From: Grimontia hollisae CIP 101886
Lineage (GTDB): Bacteria > Pseudomonadota > Gammaproteobacteria > Enterobacterales > Vibrionaceae
Direction: 5' to 3'
Length of the DNA stretch: 64,000 nt
Assembly (NCBI RefSeq): GCF_000176515.1
Contig: NZ_ADAQ01000011.1
Span: 434,001 to 498,000, forward strand
In this document: positions 25,611-35,415 of the stretch, piece by piece
Position numbering within the stretch: position 1 is the first letter of the stretch
How the letters are laid out: each line of letters begins with the position of its first letter
The notes under the pieces: generated by a model
Seen by the model: only the letters and a program-made list of their open reading frames with translations
What the model was told of the DNA's origin: nothing
The model's database searches: none
Translations under genes and position numbers: made by a program

Positions 25611-25922
25611 ATGCCCAATTTTGATGACCAAATCTATGCAGTGCTTATTCAAATCCCCCCAGGAAAAGTAACAACTTACGGTGATATCGCAAAAATAGCT
25701 GGGTTTCCCCGCCATGCACGCCATGTCGGTAAGTTGCTTTCTTCGCTGCCCAAGGATTCCAAGCTGCCCTGGTTTCGGGTGATCAATGGCAGCGGCCGGA
25801 TTTCCCTGAAAGGTGAAGCGTTTGAAAGGCAAAGAGAAAAGCTGCTGGATGATGGCGTTGAGGTAAAAGAAAACGGCGCCATTTCCTTGCGCCGTTTCCG
25901 TTGGGATGGTGAACCTTCCTGA
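25611..25922 (+). CDS. atl: Alkyltransferase-like protein (ATL)
   Basis: A 103-residue protein of the O6-alkylguanine-DNA alkyltransferase fold. The DNA-binding helix region IPPGKVTTYGDIAKIAGFPRHARHVGKLL is typical. The active-site PCHRV of true methyltransferases is PWFRV, so the acceptor cysteine is replaced by tryptophan. ATL proteins bind alkylated guanine, flip it out and recruit nucleotide excision repair. The length agrees with the short vibrio ATL; Escherichia coli YbaZ is longer. The ATG at 25611 aligns with the family start. Confidence 0.9.
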   Translation: MPNFDDQIYAVLIQIPPGKVTTYGDIAKIAGFPRHARHVGKLLSSLPKDSKLPWFRVINGSGRISLKGEAFERQREKLLDDGVEVKENGAISLRRFRWDGEPS

Positions 25923-25927
25923 GAGAG

Positions 25928-26347
25928 TTAACGCGCCGCGCTGACTACCTTCACCTTCACATTCTGGGTCTGGGCGGGGTCATTAATCACATGGGTGGCG
26001 GTGTCACTGATAAAAACAAGTTTCCCGTCGATTTCAATGCGAGCGCTGACGTTATAAGTATGGCCGGATTTGATCTCAGACGGTGAATAGCTCAGGCTGA
26101 ATGGCAAAGGCACCTGACGGCCTTCTGTCATGTAAGACTGGCTGCTGATCACTTCCATCGGCGCATCCGCGCGGGAAACGTCTGCAAGCGTTACGGTCAG
26201 TTTGGCATTGTCTGGCAACGCAATACGCTGCAGGTAGTATACTTCACCAGTCACTGTCGCCATGTCTGGGTCCCTGATAATGTCAGTACAGGCAGTAAAG
26301 GCTAACGCCGTTAACGCTGCAAAAAATCCAAAAAAGGCCTTTTTCAT
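25928..26347 (-). CDS. ybaY: YbaY-like lipoprotein
   Basis: A 139-residue lipoprotein. The signal peptide ends in a lipobox (LAFTAC, Cys about 20). The mature part has TVTGEVYYLQRIALPDNAKL and TVTLADVSRADAP, the YscW/YbaY-type beta-sandwich domain. The function of YbaY is unassigned. It is convergent with ATL, with a five-base gap, and lies in the ffs-ATL-ybaY-tesB cluster conserved in gammaproteobacteria. Confidence 0.85.
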   Translation of the reverse strand: MKKAFFGFFAALTALAFTACTDIIRDPDMATVTGEVYYLQRIALPDNAKLTVTLADVSRADAPMEVISSQSYMTEGRQVPLPFSLSYSPSEIKSGHTYNVSARIEIDGKLVFISDTATHVINDPAQTQNVKVKVVSAAR

Positions 26348-26615
26348 GGTAAAACTCCCTAGGGTATACGCTTCGATAGTACTGACAAAGTACGCAACAG
26401 TTTACCACTGCATAGTAAACCATTCAAAAATTGTGGATTAAATATCACACGTTTCTCATTCGCAGCAAGGCAAAACCGTTTTTTGTTTTGCCTTCATAAG
26501 CCTTAGGGATCATAGCCGCTGATAAGGTTCTTTTTAATCGGAAAAATGCGAGGGATCTGTTATTTTTCTGTCAATAACGTGGCTAACTGCACACTACATC
26601 GGCCAAGGGAAAACA

Positions 26616-27482
26616 ATGAGCACAAAACTGGAAGAATTATTAGCGCTGCTGAAGCTTGAACAAATCGAAGAAGGCATTTATCGCGGGCAAAGTGAAAATC
26701 TCGGCCTGCCACAGGTGTATGGCGGACAGGTGATTGGCCAGGCGCTTTCTGCTGCCAAAGGCACTGTGCCGGGTGACCGCTTTGTTCACTCTTTCCACAG
26801 TTACTTCCTGCGCCCCGGCGATCCGGAAAAGCCCATTGTGTATGATGTGGAAAACCTGCGCGACGGGAAAAGTTTCAGTACCCGGCGGGTAAAAGCCGTG
26901 CAGTTTGGTAAACCCATTTTCTACCTCACCGCCTCGTATCACATGAACGAACCGGGTTTTGAACACCAGTTCACGATGCCTCAGGTGCCGGGGCCGGAAG
27001 GACTGATGTCAGAAAAACAACTGGTGGATTCAATTGCCCAGCATCTGCCGAAAAAAGTGCTGGAAACCTTTGGCGGTGAGCGCCCGATTGAAGTTCGCCC
27101 GGCGGTGGTGATCAATCCCCTTGCACCGGGAAAACAGGAAGCGAAGCAATACCTGTGGATTCGTGCCAATGGCAAGATGGATGACGATTTGCGTGTTCAC
27201 CAGTATCTGCTGGCCTATGCCTCTGACTGGGGGTTTCTGGTCACGGCATTGCAACCGCATGGCGTCACCCTGATGACACCGGGGCTGAAAGTCGCCACCA
27301 TTGACCATGCTATGTGGTTCCACCGTGAATTCCGTATGGATGAATGGCTGCTGTTTGCTATCGACAGCCCGTCTGCCAGTGGTTCACGCGGTTTGGTGCG
27401 CGGTGAGATCTATAACCAGAAAGGCGAACTGGTGGCCTCCGCCATTCAGGAAGGCCTGATGCGCCAGACCCCGAAAGGGTAA
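26616..27482 (+). CDS. tesB: Acyl-CoA thioesterase II
   Basis: A 288-residue cytosolic double hot-dog thioesterase that hydrolyses medium- and long-chain acyl-CoA. N-terminal [20 protein letters not shown] and [14 protein letters not shown], then [20 protein letters not shown], are TesB signatures. The C-terminal half has [12 protein letters not shown]-like [17 protein letters not shown] (catalytic Asp) and [10 protein letters not shown]-like [10 protein letters not shown]. The length equals that of Escherichia coli TesB to within a few residues. AAGGGA lies eight bases before the ATG. Confidence 0.93.
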   Translation: MSTKLEELLALLKLEQIEEGIYRGQSENLGLPQVYGGQVIGQALSAAKGTVPGDRFVHSFHSYFLRPGDPEKPIVYDVENLRDGKSFSTRRVKAVQFGKPIFYLTASYHMNEPGFEHQFTMPQVPGPEGLMSEKQLVDSIAQHLPKKVLETFGGERPIEVRPAVVINPLAPGKQEAKQYLWIRANGKMDDDLRVHQYLLAYASDWGFLVTALQPHGVTLMTPGLKVATIDHAMWFHREFRMDEWLLFAIDSPSASGSRGLVRGEIYNQKGELVASAIQEGLMRQTPKG

Positions 27483-27582
27483 CCCGCCGTTGCAGTGGGG
27501 TTGGCTGTCGGGAATCTTCAAGACCCTTCCCCACCTTTGGTTCACACTGGTTTGGATTCAACACTGATAAGGAGAGCAGACG

Positions 27583-27966
27583 ATGAAGTTTCGATACACC
27601 ATTCTCTATGTGCCCAGCGTGGAACAAACGCTGGCGTTTTACGAGAAAGCGTTTGGGTGCACGCGGGCTTTCCTGCACGAAAGCGGTGATTATGGTGAGC
27701 TGGATACCGGCGAAACCAAGCTAGCATTTTCTTCCCTTGAACTGATGACCTCGCTTGGCAAACACCCAAGTTCCGGCAACGCACAATCGCCGAATTTCGA
27801 AATCGCGTTTGAAACCGGGGACGTCGCCGGACACCTTGCCAGGGCACTTGAAGCCGGCGCTGAGTTGGTACAAGACACTGAGCACATGCCGTGGGGGCAA
27901 ACCACCGCGTATGTACGTGACCTGAATGGCTATCTGGTCGAGATTTGCACGCCGGTAGGTGGCTGA
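27583..27966 (+). CDS. VOC-family protein (glyoxalase/bleomycin-resistance fold)
   Basis: A 127-residue protein made of two beta-alpha-beta-beta-beta units. The start RYTILYVPSVEQTLAFYEKAFG and the end WGQTTAYVRDLNGYLVEI are typical of the vicinal oxygen chelate fold, with a C-terminal metal-binding Glu. AAGGAG lies before the ATG. It could be a dioxygenase-, lyase- or binding-type member; the exact reaction is not predictable. It is convergent with an AraC-type regulator. Confidence 0.8.
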   Translation: MKFRYTILYVPSVEQTLAFYEKAFGCTRAFLHESGDYGELDTGETKLAFSSLELMTSLGKHPSSGNAQSPNFEIAFETGDVAGHLARALEAGAELVQDTEHMPWGQTTAYVRDLNGYLVEICTPVGG

Positions 27967-28012
27967 CGAACCTCCAGATACCTCTGCCTCGCAAACAAGG
28001 GGCCAACAGCCC

Positions 28013-28636
28013 CTAGTACCCCGGCGCATAGAGCTGGCAGGTCAGGTCTTTCCTTTGCACCAGTTCGCTGGGTGTTACACCAAACCAGCGTTTGATTTCC
28101 CGGCTGAAATGCGCCTGATCGGCATAGCCGGCATCAAACGCAGTGTCGATAAACGGCGCGCCCTCTGCAATGGCCCGGGCGCTTTGCCTTACCCGAGCCA
28201 GTTGCAACCAGAACTGTGGCGAACGGCCACTGCTTTTCACCAGAAGGCGTTGCAGTGTGCGTTCACTGACACCGAGGGAGCGGGCAATACCTGCGACCGA
28301 GCCAAGGCGATCACCAATGCACAGGAGCACGTCCTCCACATTGTCGCAGCGGTGTGAAAACGCAGCGATTTTATCGATAAGATCATCGGTGTCTTTTCCA
28401 ATGGCTGCCAGCAAGGCGCTTTCGTCCACCCATGTTCCCGGCGCTAAACGATAGCCTGTCATCACCATATCTGGCGATACCCCAACCGCAAAAGTGGCAT
28501 CAAACAGCGGGGAAACATACACCTGCTTAACACCCTCTGTTTCAGCCACAATGACATCACGGCAACCGTCTGGCACCACATACGCCGTGCCCGTTTTTAC
28601 CGGGTGGGATGTCCAGATATCGATAACGCTTTCCAT
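28013..28636 (-). CDS. AraC-family transcriptional regulator
   Basis: A 207-residue regulator. The C-terminal two-helix-turn-helix DNA-binding domain is clear: IARSLGVSERTLQRLLVKSSGRSPQ and AFDAGYADQAHFSREIKRWFGVTPSEL (about residues 115-195). The short N-terminal domain (about 1-95, with VVPDGCRDVIVAE) is the compact sensor type seen in many small AraC proteins. No target site was identified. The gene is convergent with the VOC gene, with a GC hairpin around the shared end. Confidence 0.85.
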   Translation of the reverse strand: MESVIDIWTSHPVKTGTAYVVPDGCRDVIVAETEGVKQVYVSPLFDATFAVGVSPDMVMTGYRLAPGTWVDESALLAAIGKDTDDLIDKIAAFSHRCDNVEDVLLCIGDRLGSVAGIARSLGVSERTLQRLLVKSSGRSPQFWLQLARVRQSARAIAEGAPFIDTAFDAGYADQAHFSREIKRWFGVTPSELVQRKDLTCQLYAPGY

Positions 28637-28675
28637 TCACTTTCCTGCCTTGTCCCGTGAAGAAAAGTTTAGGCT

Positions 28676-28876
28676 ATCCCTTCATGGATTTCTGTCTCGC
28701 CACAGGCTATTTGCTCCAGATCTTCGAGGTGCGCACGGCCTCTCCACCAGCATACGCGCCAGTGCCTGCCAGATAGCATCATCGGAAACATCACGGCCAA
28801 GGCTGATGTTGGCGCGGAATGAATCTGACAGCACATGCGGAAAAACCAACCGAGTTCCAGGAATATGCGCATTCAT
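28676..28876 (-). pseudogene. Possible frameshifted gene remnant
   Basis: Two overlapping leftward frames share a strong GGGAGG ribosome site at about 28878-28883. The first, from 28876, reads protein-like at its start (ANISLGRDVSDDAIWQALAR). The second, from 28872, reads protein-like only at its end (AHLEDLEQIACGETEIHEG). A single frameshift near 28740 would join the two good halves into a product of about 65 residues. The parent family is not recognised with confidence. Chance remains possible. Confidence 0.25.
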
Positions 28877-28940
28877 CCTCCCTTGCGCGAGCCAACATTA
28901 TCTTCCCTATAACCTGTGGATACAGGCCGTTGGGAGTTGT

Positions 28941-29405
28941 TTAAAGCGGTAAAGCGGTGGTGTATTTCAACGGCTCCATGGCAAAAGTTGAGGTCACATT
29001 GGTGAGGCCATCGATACTGTTCACCAGTTTTTTATAGAAGCGGTCAAAGGCGGCCATATCCGCAACCTGCACTTTCAGCATGTAGTCATACTCTCCCGCC
29101 AGGCGATAGCACTCCATCACTTCAGCAAACGGGGTGACAACATCCACAAACTTGCGGTACCAGGCTTCAGAGTGGTTAGCGGTTTTAATTTGGACAAAGG
29201 CAGTGAACGAGAGTCCCAGCGCTTCAGGGTCTAGCAGGGCAACGCGCTTTCGCAAAATACCACCGTCTTCAAGACGTTTCAGACGCTTCCAACAAGGTGT
29301 GGTGGTGAGGTTAACCCGCTCTGCCAGATCAGACAGTGACAACGATGCATCACGCTGTAGCCAATCTAACAATTGGCGATCGATATTATCCAGTGAAATT
29401 GTCAT
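28941..29405 (-). CDS. Lrp/AsnC-family transcriptional regulator
   Basis: A 154-residue regulator. The N-terminal winged helix (about 1-60) has [20 protein letters not shown] and [27 protein letters not shown]. The C-terminal RAM ligand-binding domain (about 65-150) has the effector-loop segment [20 protein letters not shown]. It is divergent from a PLP-dependent cysteine-type enzyme, and it resembles cysteine-responsive Lrp proteins such as DecR, so it probably activates that gene when the amino acid accumulates. Confidence 0.88.
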   Translation of the reverse strand: MTISLDNIDRQLLDWLQRDASLSLSDLAERVNLTTTPCWKRLKRLEDGGILRKRVALLDPEALGLSFTAFVQIKTANHSEAWYRKFVDVVTPFAEVMECYRLAGEYDYMLKVQVADMAAFDRFYKKLVNSIDGLTNVTSTFAMEPLKYTTALPL

Positions 29406-29647
29406 GAATTTTTTACCATTTTCGCAAAATCAGGTTAAACATTCTCCCACACTAAGAATGGGAGAATTATTTTTCTCAATGCCGTTGATAATAGAATTAT
29501 TTTCTAAGATAGACGATAAATAGACAAAAAATGGCAAAACTTTCCTTCCAGCTACCGATTATATTGTCAGTAATCAGGTAACTATACCCATTGGAGAAGC
29601 CTGAACACGGCATCCTATGGGTATCCAAATCAAAAAGTGTGGCAATC

Positions 29648-30715
29648 ATGACTGAAGTAAATGTCCCTGCTCGTTCTTCACATTGGGTTTGCGAGGCAAT
29701 TCGAAAAATCGAAACTGACTTCCAGCGCTCTGCGGACACCCATCTGATCAAGCTTGATCTTCCCTACTTCCCGGAGATCGACATCTACCTGAAAGATGAA
29801 AGCACCCACCCAACGGGGAGCCTGAAACACCGCCTTGCACGCTCACTTTTCCTCTACGCCCTGTGTAACGGCTGGATTAAAGAAGACACCACCATTATCG
29901 AGGCATCTTCCGGCAGCACAGCCATTTCAGAAGCCTACTTTGCCCGTCTGCTTGGTCTTCGCTTTATTGCCGTGGTGCCACGCTCAACCGCGAAGAAGAA
30001 AATCGAACAAATCCAGTTTTACGGCGGCGAAGCACACTTTGTTGAGCGTTCTGATGAGATTTACGCCGAATCCCGTCGCCTTGCACAGGAGCTGAACGGC
30101 CATTACATGGACCAGTTCACCTACGCTGAACGCGCAACAGACTGGCGCAGCAACAACAACATTGCCAACAGCATTTTCAGCCAGATGAAGTATGAGCGTT
30201 ACGCGGTGCCAAGCTGGATTGTGATGAGCCCCGGCACAGGCGGGACATCTGCCACCATTGGCCGCTTTATCCGCTACCGCTGCCACCAGACCCAACTGAT
30301 GGTGGTAGACCCGGAAAACTCGGTGTTCCACGATTTCTACAAAACCGGCGACAGCGCAATCACTCTCAATCGCGGCGGAAACATTGAAGGCATAGGCCGT
30401 CCGCGCGTTGAGCCCAGTTTCATTCCGGGCGTGATTGACCGTATGGAAACCATCAGAGATATCGACAGCATTGCCACCATCCACTGGCTGGAAAACATAT
30501 TGGGGCGCAAAGCGGGGGCCTCGACAGGTACTAACCTTTATGGCGCACTGAAGCTGGCAGAAGAAATGCAATCACGCGGCGAGAAAGGCTCTATTGTCAC
30601 TCTGCTTTGCGACAGCGGTGAGCGTTACCTTGATACCTATTTTGATGGGGAATGGGTGAAGGCCAATATTGGTGATATCACACCAACGCTGGCGTACCTG
30701 AAAAGGTTTGGTTGA
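29648..30715 (+). CDS. PLP-dependent cysteine synthase/desulfhydrase-like enzyme
   Basis: A 355-residue fold-type II PLP enzyme. The PLP lysine is in PTGSLKHRLA (about residue 62). The asparagine-loop equivalent is EASSGSTAISEAYFARLLG, and the phosphate-binding glycine loop is SPGTGGTSATIGRF. It differs from CysK and CysM in the SGSTA loop and in a longer C-terminus, so catabolic cysteine cleavage is more likely than synthesis. The ATG at 29648 is chosen because similarity starts soon after; the ribosome site is weak. It is divergent from an Lrp-type regulator that probably controls it. Confidence 0.8.
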   Translation: MTEVNVPARSSHWVCEAIRKIETDFQRSADTHLIKLDLPYFPEIDIYLKDESTHPTGSLKHRLARSLFLYALCNGWIKEDTTIIEASSGSTAISEAYFARLLGLRFIAVVPRSTAKKKIEQIQFYGGEAHFVERSDEIYAESRRLAQELNGHYMDQFTYAERATDWRSNNNIANSIFSQMKYERYAVPSWIVMSPGTGGTSATIGRFIRYRCHQTQLMVVDPENSVFHDFYKTGDSAITLNRGGNIEGIGRPRVEPSFIPGVIDRMETIRDIDSIATIHWLENILGRKAGASTGTNLYGALKLAEEMQSRGEKGSIVTLLCDSGERYLDTYFDGEWVKANIGDITPTLAYLKRFG

Positions 30716-31023
30716 TAGATATCTGGCCTCTGAGTTCCTCGAATTGATGCCTCAGAACAGCCACTCTCCATAACACTGGGTGGTTGTTTTGATTGATGAT
30801 AAACGTGACTCTTTAGAGGTTGGGACTGTAACCAAAAAAGCAAAAGTATGCGAGATAAGTATGGGGTCACTCACGACAAGATTCCGGCGCCCCATCAGGA
30901 AACGCTGAAACACCTCCACACACAATAAAAGCCCACTCGAGAGATCATTACTCATTTTTCTATTGCAGTGATTGGTATTAAACTCCCCGCCCAAGATACA
31001 GAATTCCGGAAAAGGATGTTGCC
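30716..31023. other. Intergenic region upstream of queC
   Basis: No gene is supported here. A short stem CTCTTTAGAG (30809-30818) followed by GGTT...AACC and an A-rich run was compared with preQ1 riboswitches and did not fit. AAGGATG before 31024 supplies the queC ribosome site. Confidence 0.4.
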
Positions 31024-31722
31024 ATGAAAAAAGCGGTTGTCGTCTTCAGCGGCGGACAAGATTCAACCACCTGCCTGATTCAGGCGCTGTCCGAGTTTGA
31101 CGAAGTGCATTGCATAACGTTTGATTATAACCAGCGCCACAAACAGGAAATCGAGGTTGCGTGTGACGTTGCCAAAACCCTGGGCGTTACATCGCACAAA
31201 GTGATGGATGTGGGCCTGTTGAACGAACTGGCAATCAGTTCGCTGACCCGGGACAATATTCCGGTTTCCCATGAACTCCAGGAAAACGGACTGCCGAACT
31301 CGTTTGTACCGGGACGCAACATCCTGTTCCTGACACTGGCGGGTATTTATGCTTACCAATTAGGCGCGCAGACAGTGATCACCGGCGTGTGTGAGACCGA
31401 TTTTTCTGGCTATCCGGATTGCCGCAATGACTTTGTGCAGTCAATGAACAAATCACTGGTGCTTGGTATGGACCGAGAGCTTGAAATCCGCACACCTCTG
31501 ATGTGGCTGAACAAGGCAGAAACCTGGGCGCTGGCAGATAAATACGGCAAGCTGGAATATGTGCGGGACAACACCCTGACCTGCTACAACGGCGTAATTG
31601 GCAGAGGCTGTGGCGATTGCCCTGCCTGTGACCTTCGCCAGAAAGGCTTGGATGACTATCTCAGTGACAAAGAGAATGTGACGGCATCACTGAACCACAA
31701 AAGCCTTTTTGTCGCCAGGTGA
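31024..31722 (+). CDS. queC: 7-cyano-7-deazaguanine synthase
   Basis: A 232-residue ATP-dependent enzyme that converts 7-carboxy-7-deazaguanine to preQ0 in queuosine biosynthesis. The PP-loop motif [10 protein letters not shown] is at residues 9-18. [12 protein letters not shown] and [17 protein letters not shown] are QueC signatures. The zinc-binding cysteines are in the C-terminal [13 protein letters not shown] segment (about 190-205), with a further Cys at TCYNG. The length is typical. No other queuosine gene is adjacent. Confidence 0.95.
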   Translation: MKKAVVVFSGGQDSTTCLIQALSEFDEVHCITFDYNQRHKQEIEVACDVAKTLGVTSHKVMDVGLLNELAISSLTRDNIPVSHELQENGLPNSFVPGRNILFLTLAGIYAYQLGAQTVITGVCETDFSGYPDCRNDFVQSMNKSLVLGMDRELEIRTPLMWLNKAETWALADKYGKLEYVRDNTLTCYNGVIGRGCGDCPACDLRQKGLDDYLSDKENVTASLNHKSLFVAR

Positions 31723-31802
31723 TCACACCAAAACTGGACATGCTTAAATAACGGTATCCGCAACGGTTAAACCTGGATGCTTTCCTGATGAAGCAGCATA
31801 AA

Positions 31803-31822
31803 AAAGCGCCAAACGGCGCTTT
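31803..31822. terminator. Terminator between convergent queC and DUF1244 genes
   Basis: AAAGCGCC (31803-31810) and GGCGCTTT (31815-31822) enclose AAAC. Read leftward it is followed by six T, so it serves the DUF1244 gene best; rightward the T-run is short. Confidence 0.75.
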
Positions 31823-31841
31823 CTGCTGTGAGAGTAATGGC

Positions 31842-32159
31842 TTACTTGCCCTCTTTGGCTTTCTGGCGTGCATTATAGGCAGCCATTTGCTCGTCAGTCG
31901 CTGGCAACTGGTATTTTTCTTTCCACTCGCTGTAAGGCATACCATAAACACGCTCGCGGGCTTCTTCATCACTGACATCCACCCCCAGCTTATCGGCTTC
32001 AGCCTTGTACCACTTACCCAGACAGTTACGGCAAAAATCCGCCAGGATCATCAAATCGATGTTCTGCACTTCTTTGTGGTTATCAAGGTGAGACAGTAAA
32101 CGGCGAAACGTCGCTGCATCCAACTGGTCTTGTTGTTCCGGGGTCAGTTTATCCGACAT
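31842..32159 (-). CDS. DUF1244 family protein
   Basis: A 105-residue soluble, probably helical protein. The core FRRLLSHLDNHKEVQNIDLMILADFCRNCLGKWY, with two cysteines in FCRNCL, and VYGMPYSEWK match the DUF1244 family, which is widespread in proteobacteria and has no assigned function. It ends in a Lys-rich tail (ARQKAKEGK). GGAAG lies about six bases before the ATG. Confidence 0.8.
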   Translation of the reverse strand: MSDKLTPEQQDQLDAATFRRLLSHLDNHKEVQNIDLMILADFCRNCLGKWYKAEADKLGVDVSDEEARERVYGMPYSEWKEKYQLPATDEQMAAYNARQKAKEGK

Positions 32160-32234
32160 GACTGGCTTCCTTTGTCTTCGTTCTTTGTTCGGTGATTATA
32201 GTTATAAAACATACCAACGGATGCCTGAAAACAA

Positions 32235-32274
32235 AAGAGCAGGCCTAGGATTATAGGACCTAGGGCCTGCTCTT
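32235..32274. repeat. Palindromic GAGCAGGCC-CCTAGG element, copy 1
   Basis: The left arm AAGAGCAGGCCTAGG pairs with the right arm CCTAGGGCCTGCTCTT with one bulged G. It follows the 3' end of the RND pump gene and probably terminates its transcript. A related sequence, CCTAGGATCCAGGGCCTGCTCTT-like, lies at 39109-39131. Confidence 0.7.
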
Positions 32275-32286
32275 CCTGTGTTTTCA

Positions 32287-35200
32287 TTAATGCGGTTCAA
32301 AATCACCATGCCCCGGGCGGTGAGGTTTACATTTCTCAAGCTCGGCATTGAGCTGCGCTTCCACATAGCCCGGTGAGTGGGTCTTCACAGACAACAGGCG
32401 GTACATCGCCGGAATCACAAACAGGGTTACTGTGGTCGCAAATGTCATCCCGGCAAAAATCACCGTACCTACTGCCACGCGGCTTTCATAACCTGCCCCG
32501 GTTGAGATAATCAGCGGGATTGCACCGATAATGGTGGTAAACGCTGTCATCATGATGGGGCGAAGGCGGCGCACAGAGGCGTCGATAATCGCCTTCTCAA
32601 ACGGTTCGCCACGGTCACGGAGCTGGTTGGCGAATTCGACGATAAGAATGCCGTTTTTGGTCACCATACCAATCAACATGATCATGCCAATTTGCGAGTA
32701 GATATTGAGCCCCTGATTGGTCAGCCACAGGCCGACAAAGCCGCCAAAGATCCCCATCGGTACTGTCAGCATCACCACCAGCGGGTTGACGAAGCTTTCA
32801 AACTGCGCCGCCAACACCAGATAGGCAACCAGCAATGCCAGACCAAATACAATCAGGATACTGCTCTGGTTATCTTTAAACTCTGCCGATTCACCGCTGT
32901 AGCTAATCGAAATATCAGCAGGCAGCCGTTCAATCGCCTTGGCATCAAGGAAGTTCAGCGCGTCGCCAAGCGTGTAGCCCTCGCCGAGGTTCGCCGTCAG
33001 CGTAATAGACTTTTGCTTGTTGAAGTGGCGCAGCGTTTGCGCTGAGGCAATTTCCTGCACATCGGCCAGAGTATCAAGGCTCACCAGATCGCCGTTTCGG
33101 GTACGCATGTAAATCTGGCTGATGTCGTCTTTGCTGTTGAAGCGCGTTTCATCACCCCGCAGGTAGACATCAAACTCTTCACCCCGATCGACAAAGGTGG
33201 TCTCGCTTTTGCCGCCCAGCATGATTTCCATGGTGTTGGACACTTCATCGGCGCTGATACCAAGCTCCGCAGCACGCTTGCGGTCAACACGGACCACCAG
33301 TTCCGGGGTGGTTTCGGCGTAATCCAGATCCGCGCCCTGAAAGATAGGGCTGGCTTTAGCTTCATCCAGCATCACCTGGGCCCATTTGTTCAGCTCCTGG
33401 TAGTCAGCCCCCCCCAGAATAAACTGGACTGGCTCGCTCGAACCACCACGGAAGCCCGGCATAAAGGCACGCATAAAGATATCAGGAATACCGCCCAAGG
33501 CGTTACGCACTTCCCCCAATACTTGCTCTGCGGTCTGGTCACGGTTGTCCCAGTCTTCAAGCTGCATGATGACAAAACCGGTCTGATCGCCAGCCATGCC
33601 ACCAAACGCCGGAGCCTGCATGCTGATGGATGTCAGGAGCCCTTTTTCCACCAACGGCATCAACCGGCGTTCTATCTCTTCCATGTTACCGACCATGCGG
33701 TTGTAAGCCGTGCCTTCCGCCCCTTTGACAAAGGCCATCAGCACCCCCCTGTCTTCCTGAGGCACCAGCTGCGCAGGCAGGTTTTTCATCAAGTAGGCGC
33801 TGCCGCCAATACAGGCAAGGATGATCAGCGGCGCAACAAACCTCGCATTCACCGCTACCGTCACCAGAGAGCGATACCTCTTCTCGAGACGGTCAAAGAC
33901 GTTGTCAATCAGTCGGTTGAACGCACCTTGTTTTACATTGGCCTTGAGGATTTTGCTGCCCAGCACCGGAGTGAGCGTAAGCGCCACCACCGAGGAGAAA
34001 ATCACCGACATCGCCAGCAGCACGGAGAACTCGGTAAACAATTTACCGACCATGCCTTCCATAAAAGAGATAGGCAGGAACACCATCACCAGCACGGCAG
34101 TGGTGGCCACAACCGCAAAGCCAACTTCGCGCGTACCATTGAATGCAGCCACCAGCGGGGTCTCGCCCTTCTCGATATGGTGGAACATGTTTTCCACCAC
34201 CACAATGGCATCATCCACCACCAGCCCGATAGCCAGGATCAGCGCCATCAGGGTCAACAGGTTAATGGAGAAACCAAAGAAGTACGCTGCGATAAACGCG
34301 GAGATCAGAGATACCGGCACGGTCACCGCAGGAATTAAGGTCGCCCTTGCCTGCCCGATAAAGATATACAGCACCAATACCACCAGCGCGCCGGTCACAA
34401 ACAGGGTGCTGTAAACCTCATCGATTGAGCGTTCGATAAACACGGTAGAGTCATAATCAATCCAGAGCGATGTCCCCTGTGGCAAGAAAGGCTGGAACTC
34501 ATCCACCAATTGTCGAACCGCGACAGCCACATCCAGCGGGTTGGCGTCTGACTGAGGCACAATCCCAAGGCTGAGGTTGTTCACGCCATTGTTTTTATAG
34601 GTCGCGTTCTCGTTCTGCGAACCAATATAAACATCCGCCACATCTTTGAGGTAAATCGGGCTGCCGTCATTTGCAGTCCGCACCACCAGATAATTAAAAT
34701 CTTCCGGGGTCTGGTAGAGACGCTCGGTGCGCACCGTCATTTTGGTCACATCGTTGCGGATTTCACCGCCCGGACTTTCCAGGTTCTCACGGCGAAGTGC
34801 ATCGGTGATATCAGAAGTGGTTACGCCGCGGCCAGCCATCAATACCGGGTCAAGGCGCACATACATCACTTTATAAAGCGCGCCATAAAGCTCCACCGAA
34901 CTGACCCCGCTAAGCAGGCTGAATTTGTCTTCCAATACCCGCTGGGCATATTCAGTGAGCTGGGTACGATCCATTTCCGGTGACGCAAGGTTGATATAAA
35001 TAGAGGCTTCGCCAGAGCCATTGGATTTAGACACGATAGGTTCGTCGGCTTCATCGGGCAGGCGCCGCTGTGCACGCGCCACCGCATCACGCACGTCACT
35101 GACCCCTTCGGTCAGGTCCCAGTCAATGTCAAATTCCACCGTAATGCGCGACATGCCATTGCGGCTCACCGAGGTGATTTCCTCAATGCCGCTGATACCG

Positions 35201-35415
35201 GAAAGTTCATCTTCCAGCACTTGGGTGATCTGGCTTTCCATGATACTGGCTGAGGCACCGGCATAGCGGGTCATCACTGACACCACCGGGCTGTCGATAT
35301 CCGGGTATTCGCGCACCGCAAGCTTGCTGAAAGAGACAATACCAAACACCAGCAGCAGCAAGCTCAGGACAATCGCGACGACCGGCCGCTTAACAGAGAC
35401 ATCTGAGAGCCACAT
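32287..35415 (-). CDS. RND multidrug efflux pump, inner-membrane subunit
   Basis: A 1042-residue HAE1-type RND transporter with the usual twelve-helix plan and two large periplasmic loops. The N-terminal SVKRPVVAIVLSLLLLVFG helix is typical. The proton-relay aspartates are in GLVVDDAIVVVENM (helix 4), and the relay lysine is in GMVTKNGILIVEFANQ (helix 10). The TM4 and C-terminal regions read closest to the Vibrio Vex/Vme and MexF-like pumps. The start codon lies right after the stop of the adaptor gene, so the two are co-transcribed. No outer-membrane channel gene is present here, so a TolC elsewhere is presumed. Confidence 0.9.
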   Translation of the reverse strand: MWLSDVSVKRPVVAIVLSLLLLVFGIVSFSKLAVREYPDIDSPVVSVMTRYAGASASIMESQITQVLEDELSGISGIEEITSVSRNGMSRITVEFDIDWDLTEGVSDVRDAVARAQRRLPDEADEPIVSKSNGSGEASIYINLASPEMDRTQLTEYAQRVLEDKFSLLSGVSSVELYGALYKVMYVRLDPVLMAGRGVTTSDITDALRRENLESPGGEIRNDVTKMTVRTERLYQTPEDFNYLVVRTANDGSPIYLKDVADVYIGSQNENATYKNNGVNNLSLGIVPQSDANPLDVAVAVRQLVDEFQPFLPQGTSLWIDYDSTVFIERSIDEVYSTLFVTGALVVLVLYIFIGQARATLIPAVTVPVSLISAFIAAYFFGFSINLLTLMALILAIGLVVDDAIVVVENMFHHIEKGETPLVAAFNGTREVGFAVVATTAVLVMVFLPISFMEGMVGKLFTEFSVLLAMSVIFSSVVALTLTPVLGSKILKANVKQGAFNRLIDNVFDRLEKRYRSLVTVAVNARFVAPLIILACIGGSAYLMKNLPAQLVPQEDRGVLMAFVKGAEGTAYNRMVGNMEEIERRLMPLVEKGLLTSISMQAPAFGGMAGDQTGFVIMQLEDWDNRDQTAEQVLGEVRNALGGIPDIFMRAFMPGFRGGSSEPVQFILGGADYQELNKWAQVMLDEAKASPIFQGADLDYAETTPELVVRVDRKRAAELGISADEVSNTMEIMLGGKSETTFVDRGEEFDVYLRGDETRFNSKDDISQIYMRTRNGDLVSLDTLADVQEIASAQTLRHFNKQKSITLTANLGEGYTLGDALNFLDAKAIERLPADISISYSGESAEFKDNQSSILIVFGLALLVAYLVLAAQFESFVNPLVVMLTVPMGIFGGFVGLWLTNQGLNIYSQIGMIMLIGMVTKNGILIVEFANQLRDRGEPFEKAIIDASVRRLRPIMMTAFTTIIGAIPLIISTGAGYESRVAVGTVIFAGMTFATTVTLFVIPAMYRLLSVKTHSPGYVEAQLNAELEKCKPHRPGHGDFEPH

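Noticed and set aside
30805-30850. preQ1-type riboswitch upstream of queC
   Set aside because: A stem and A-rich run are present, but the stem-loop order and the conserved preQ1 core do not match, and it lies about 180 bases from the gene.
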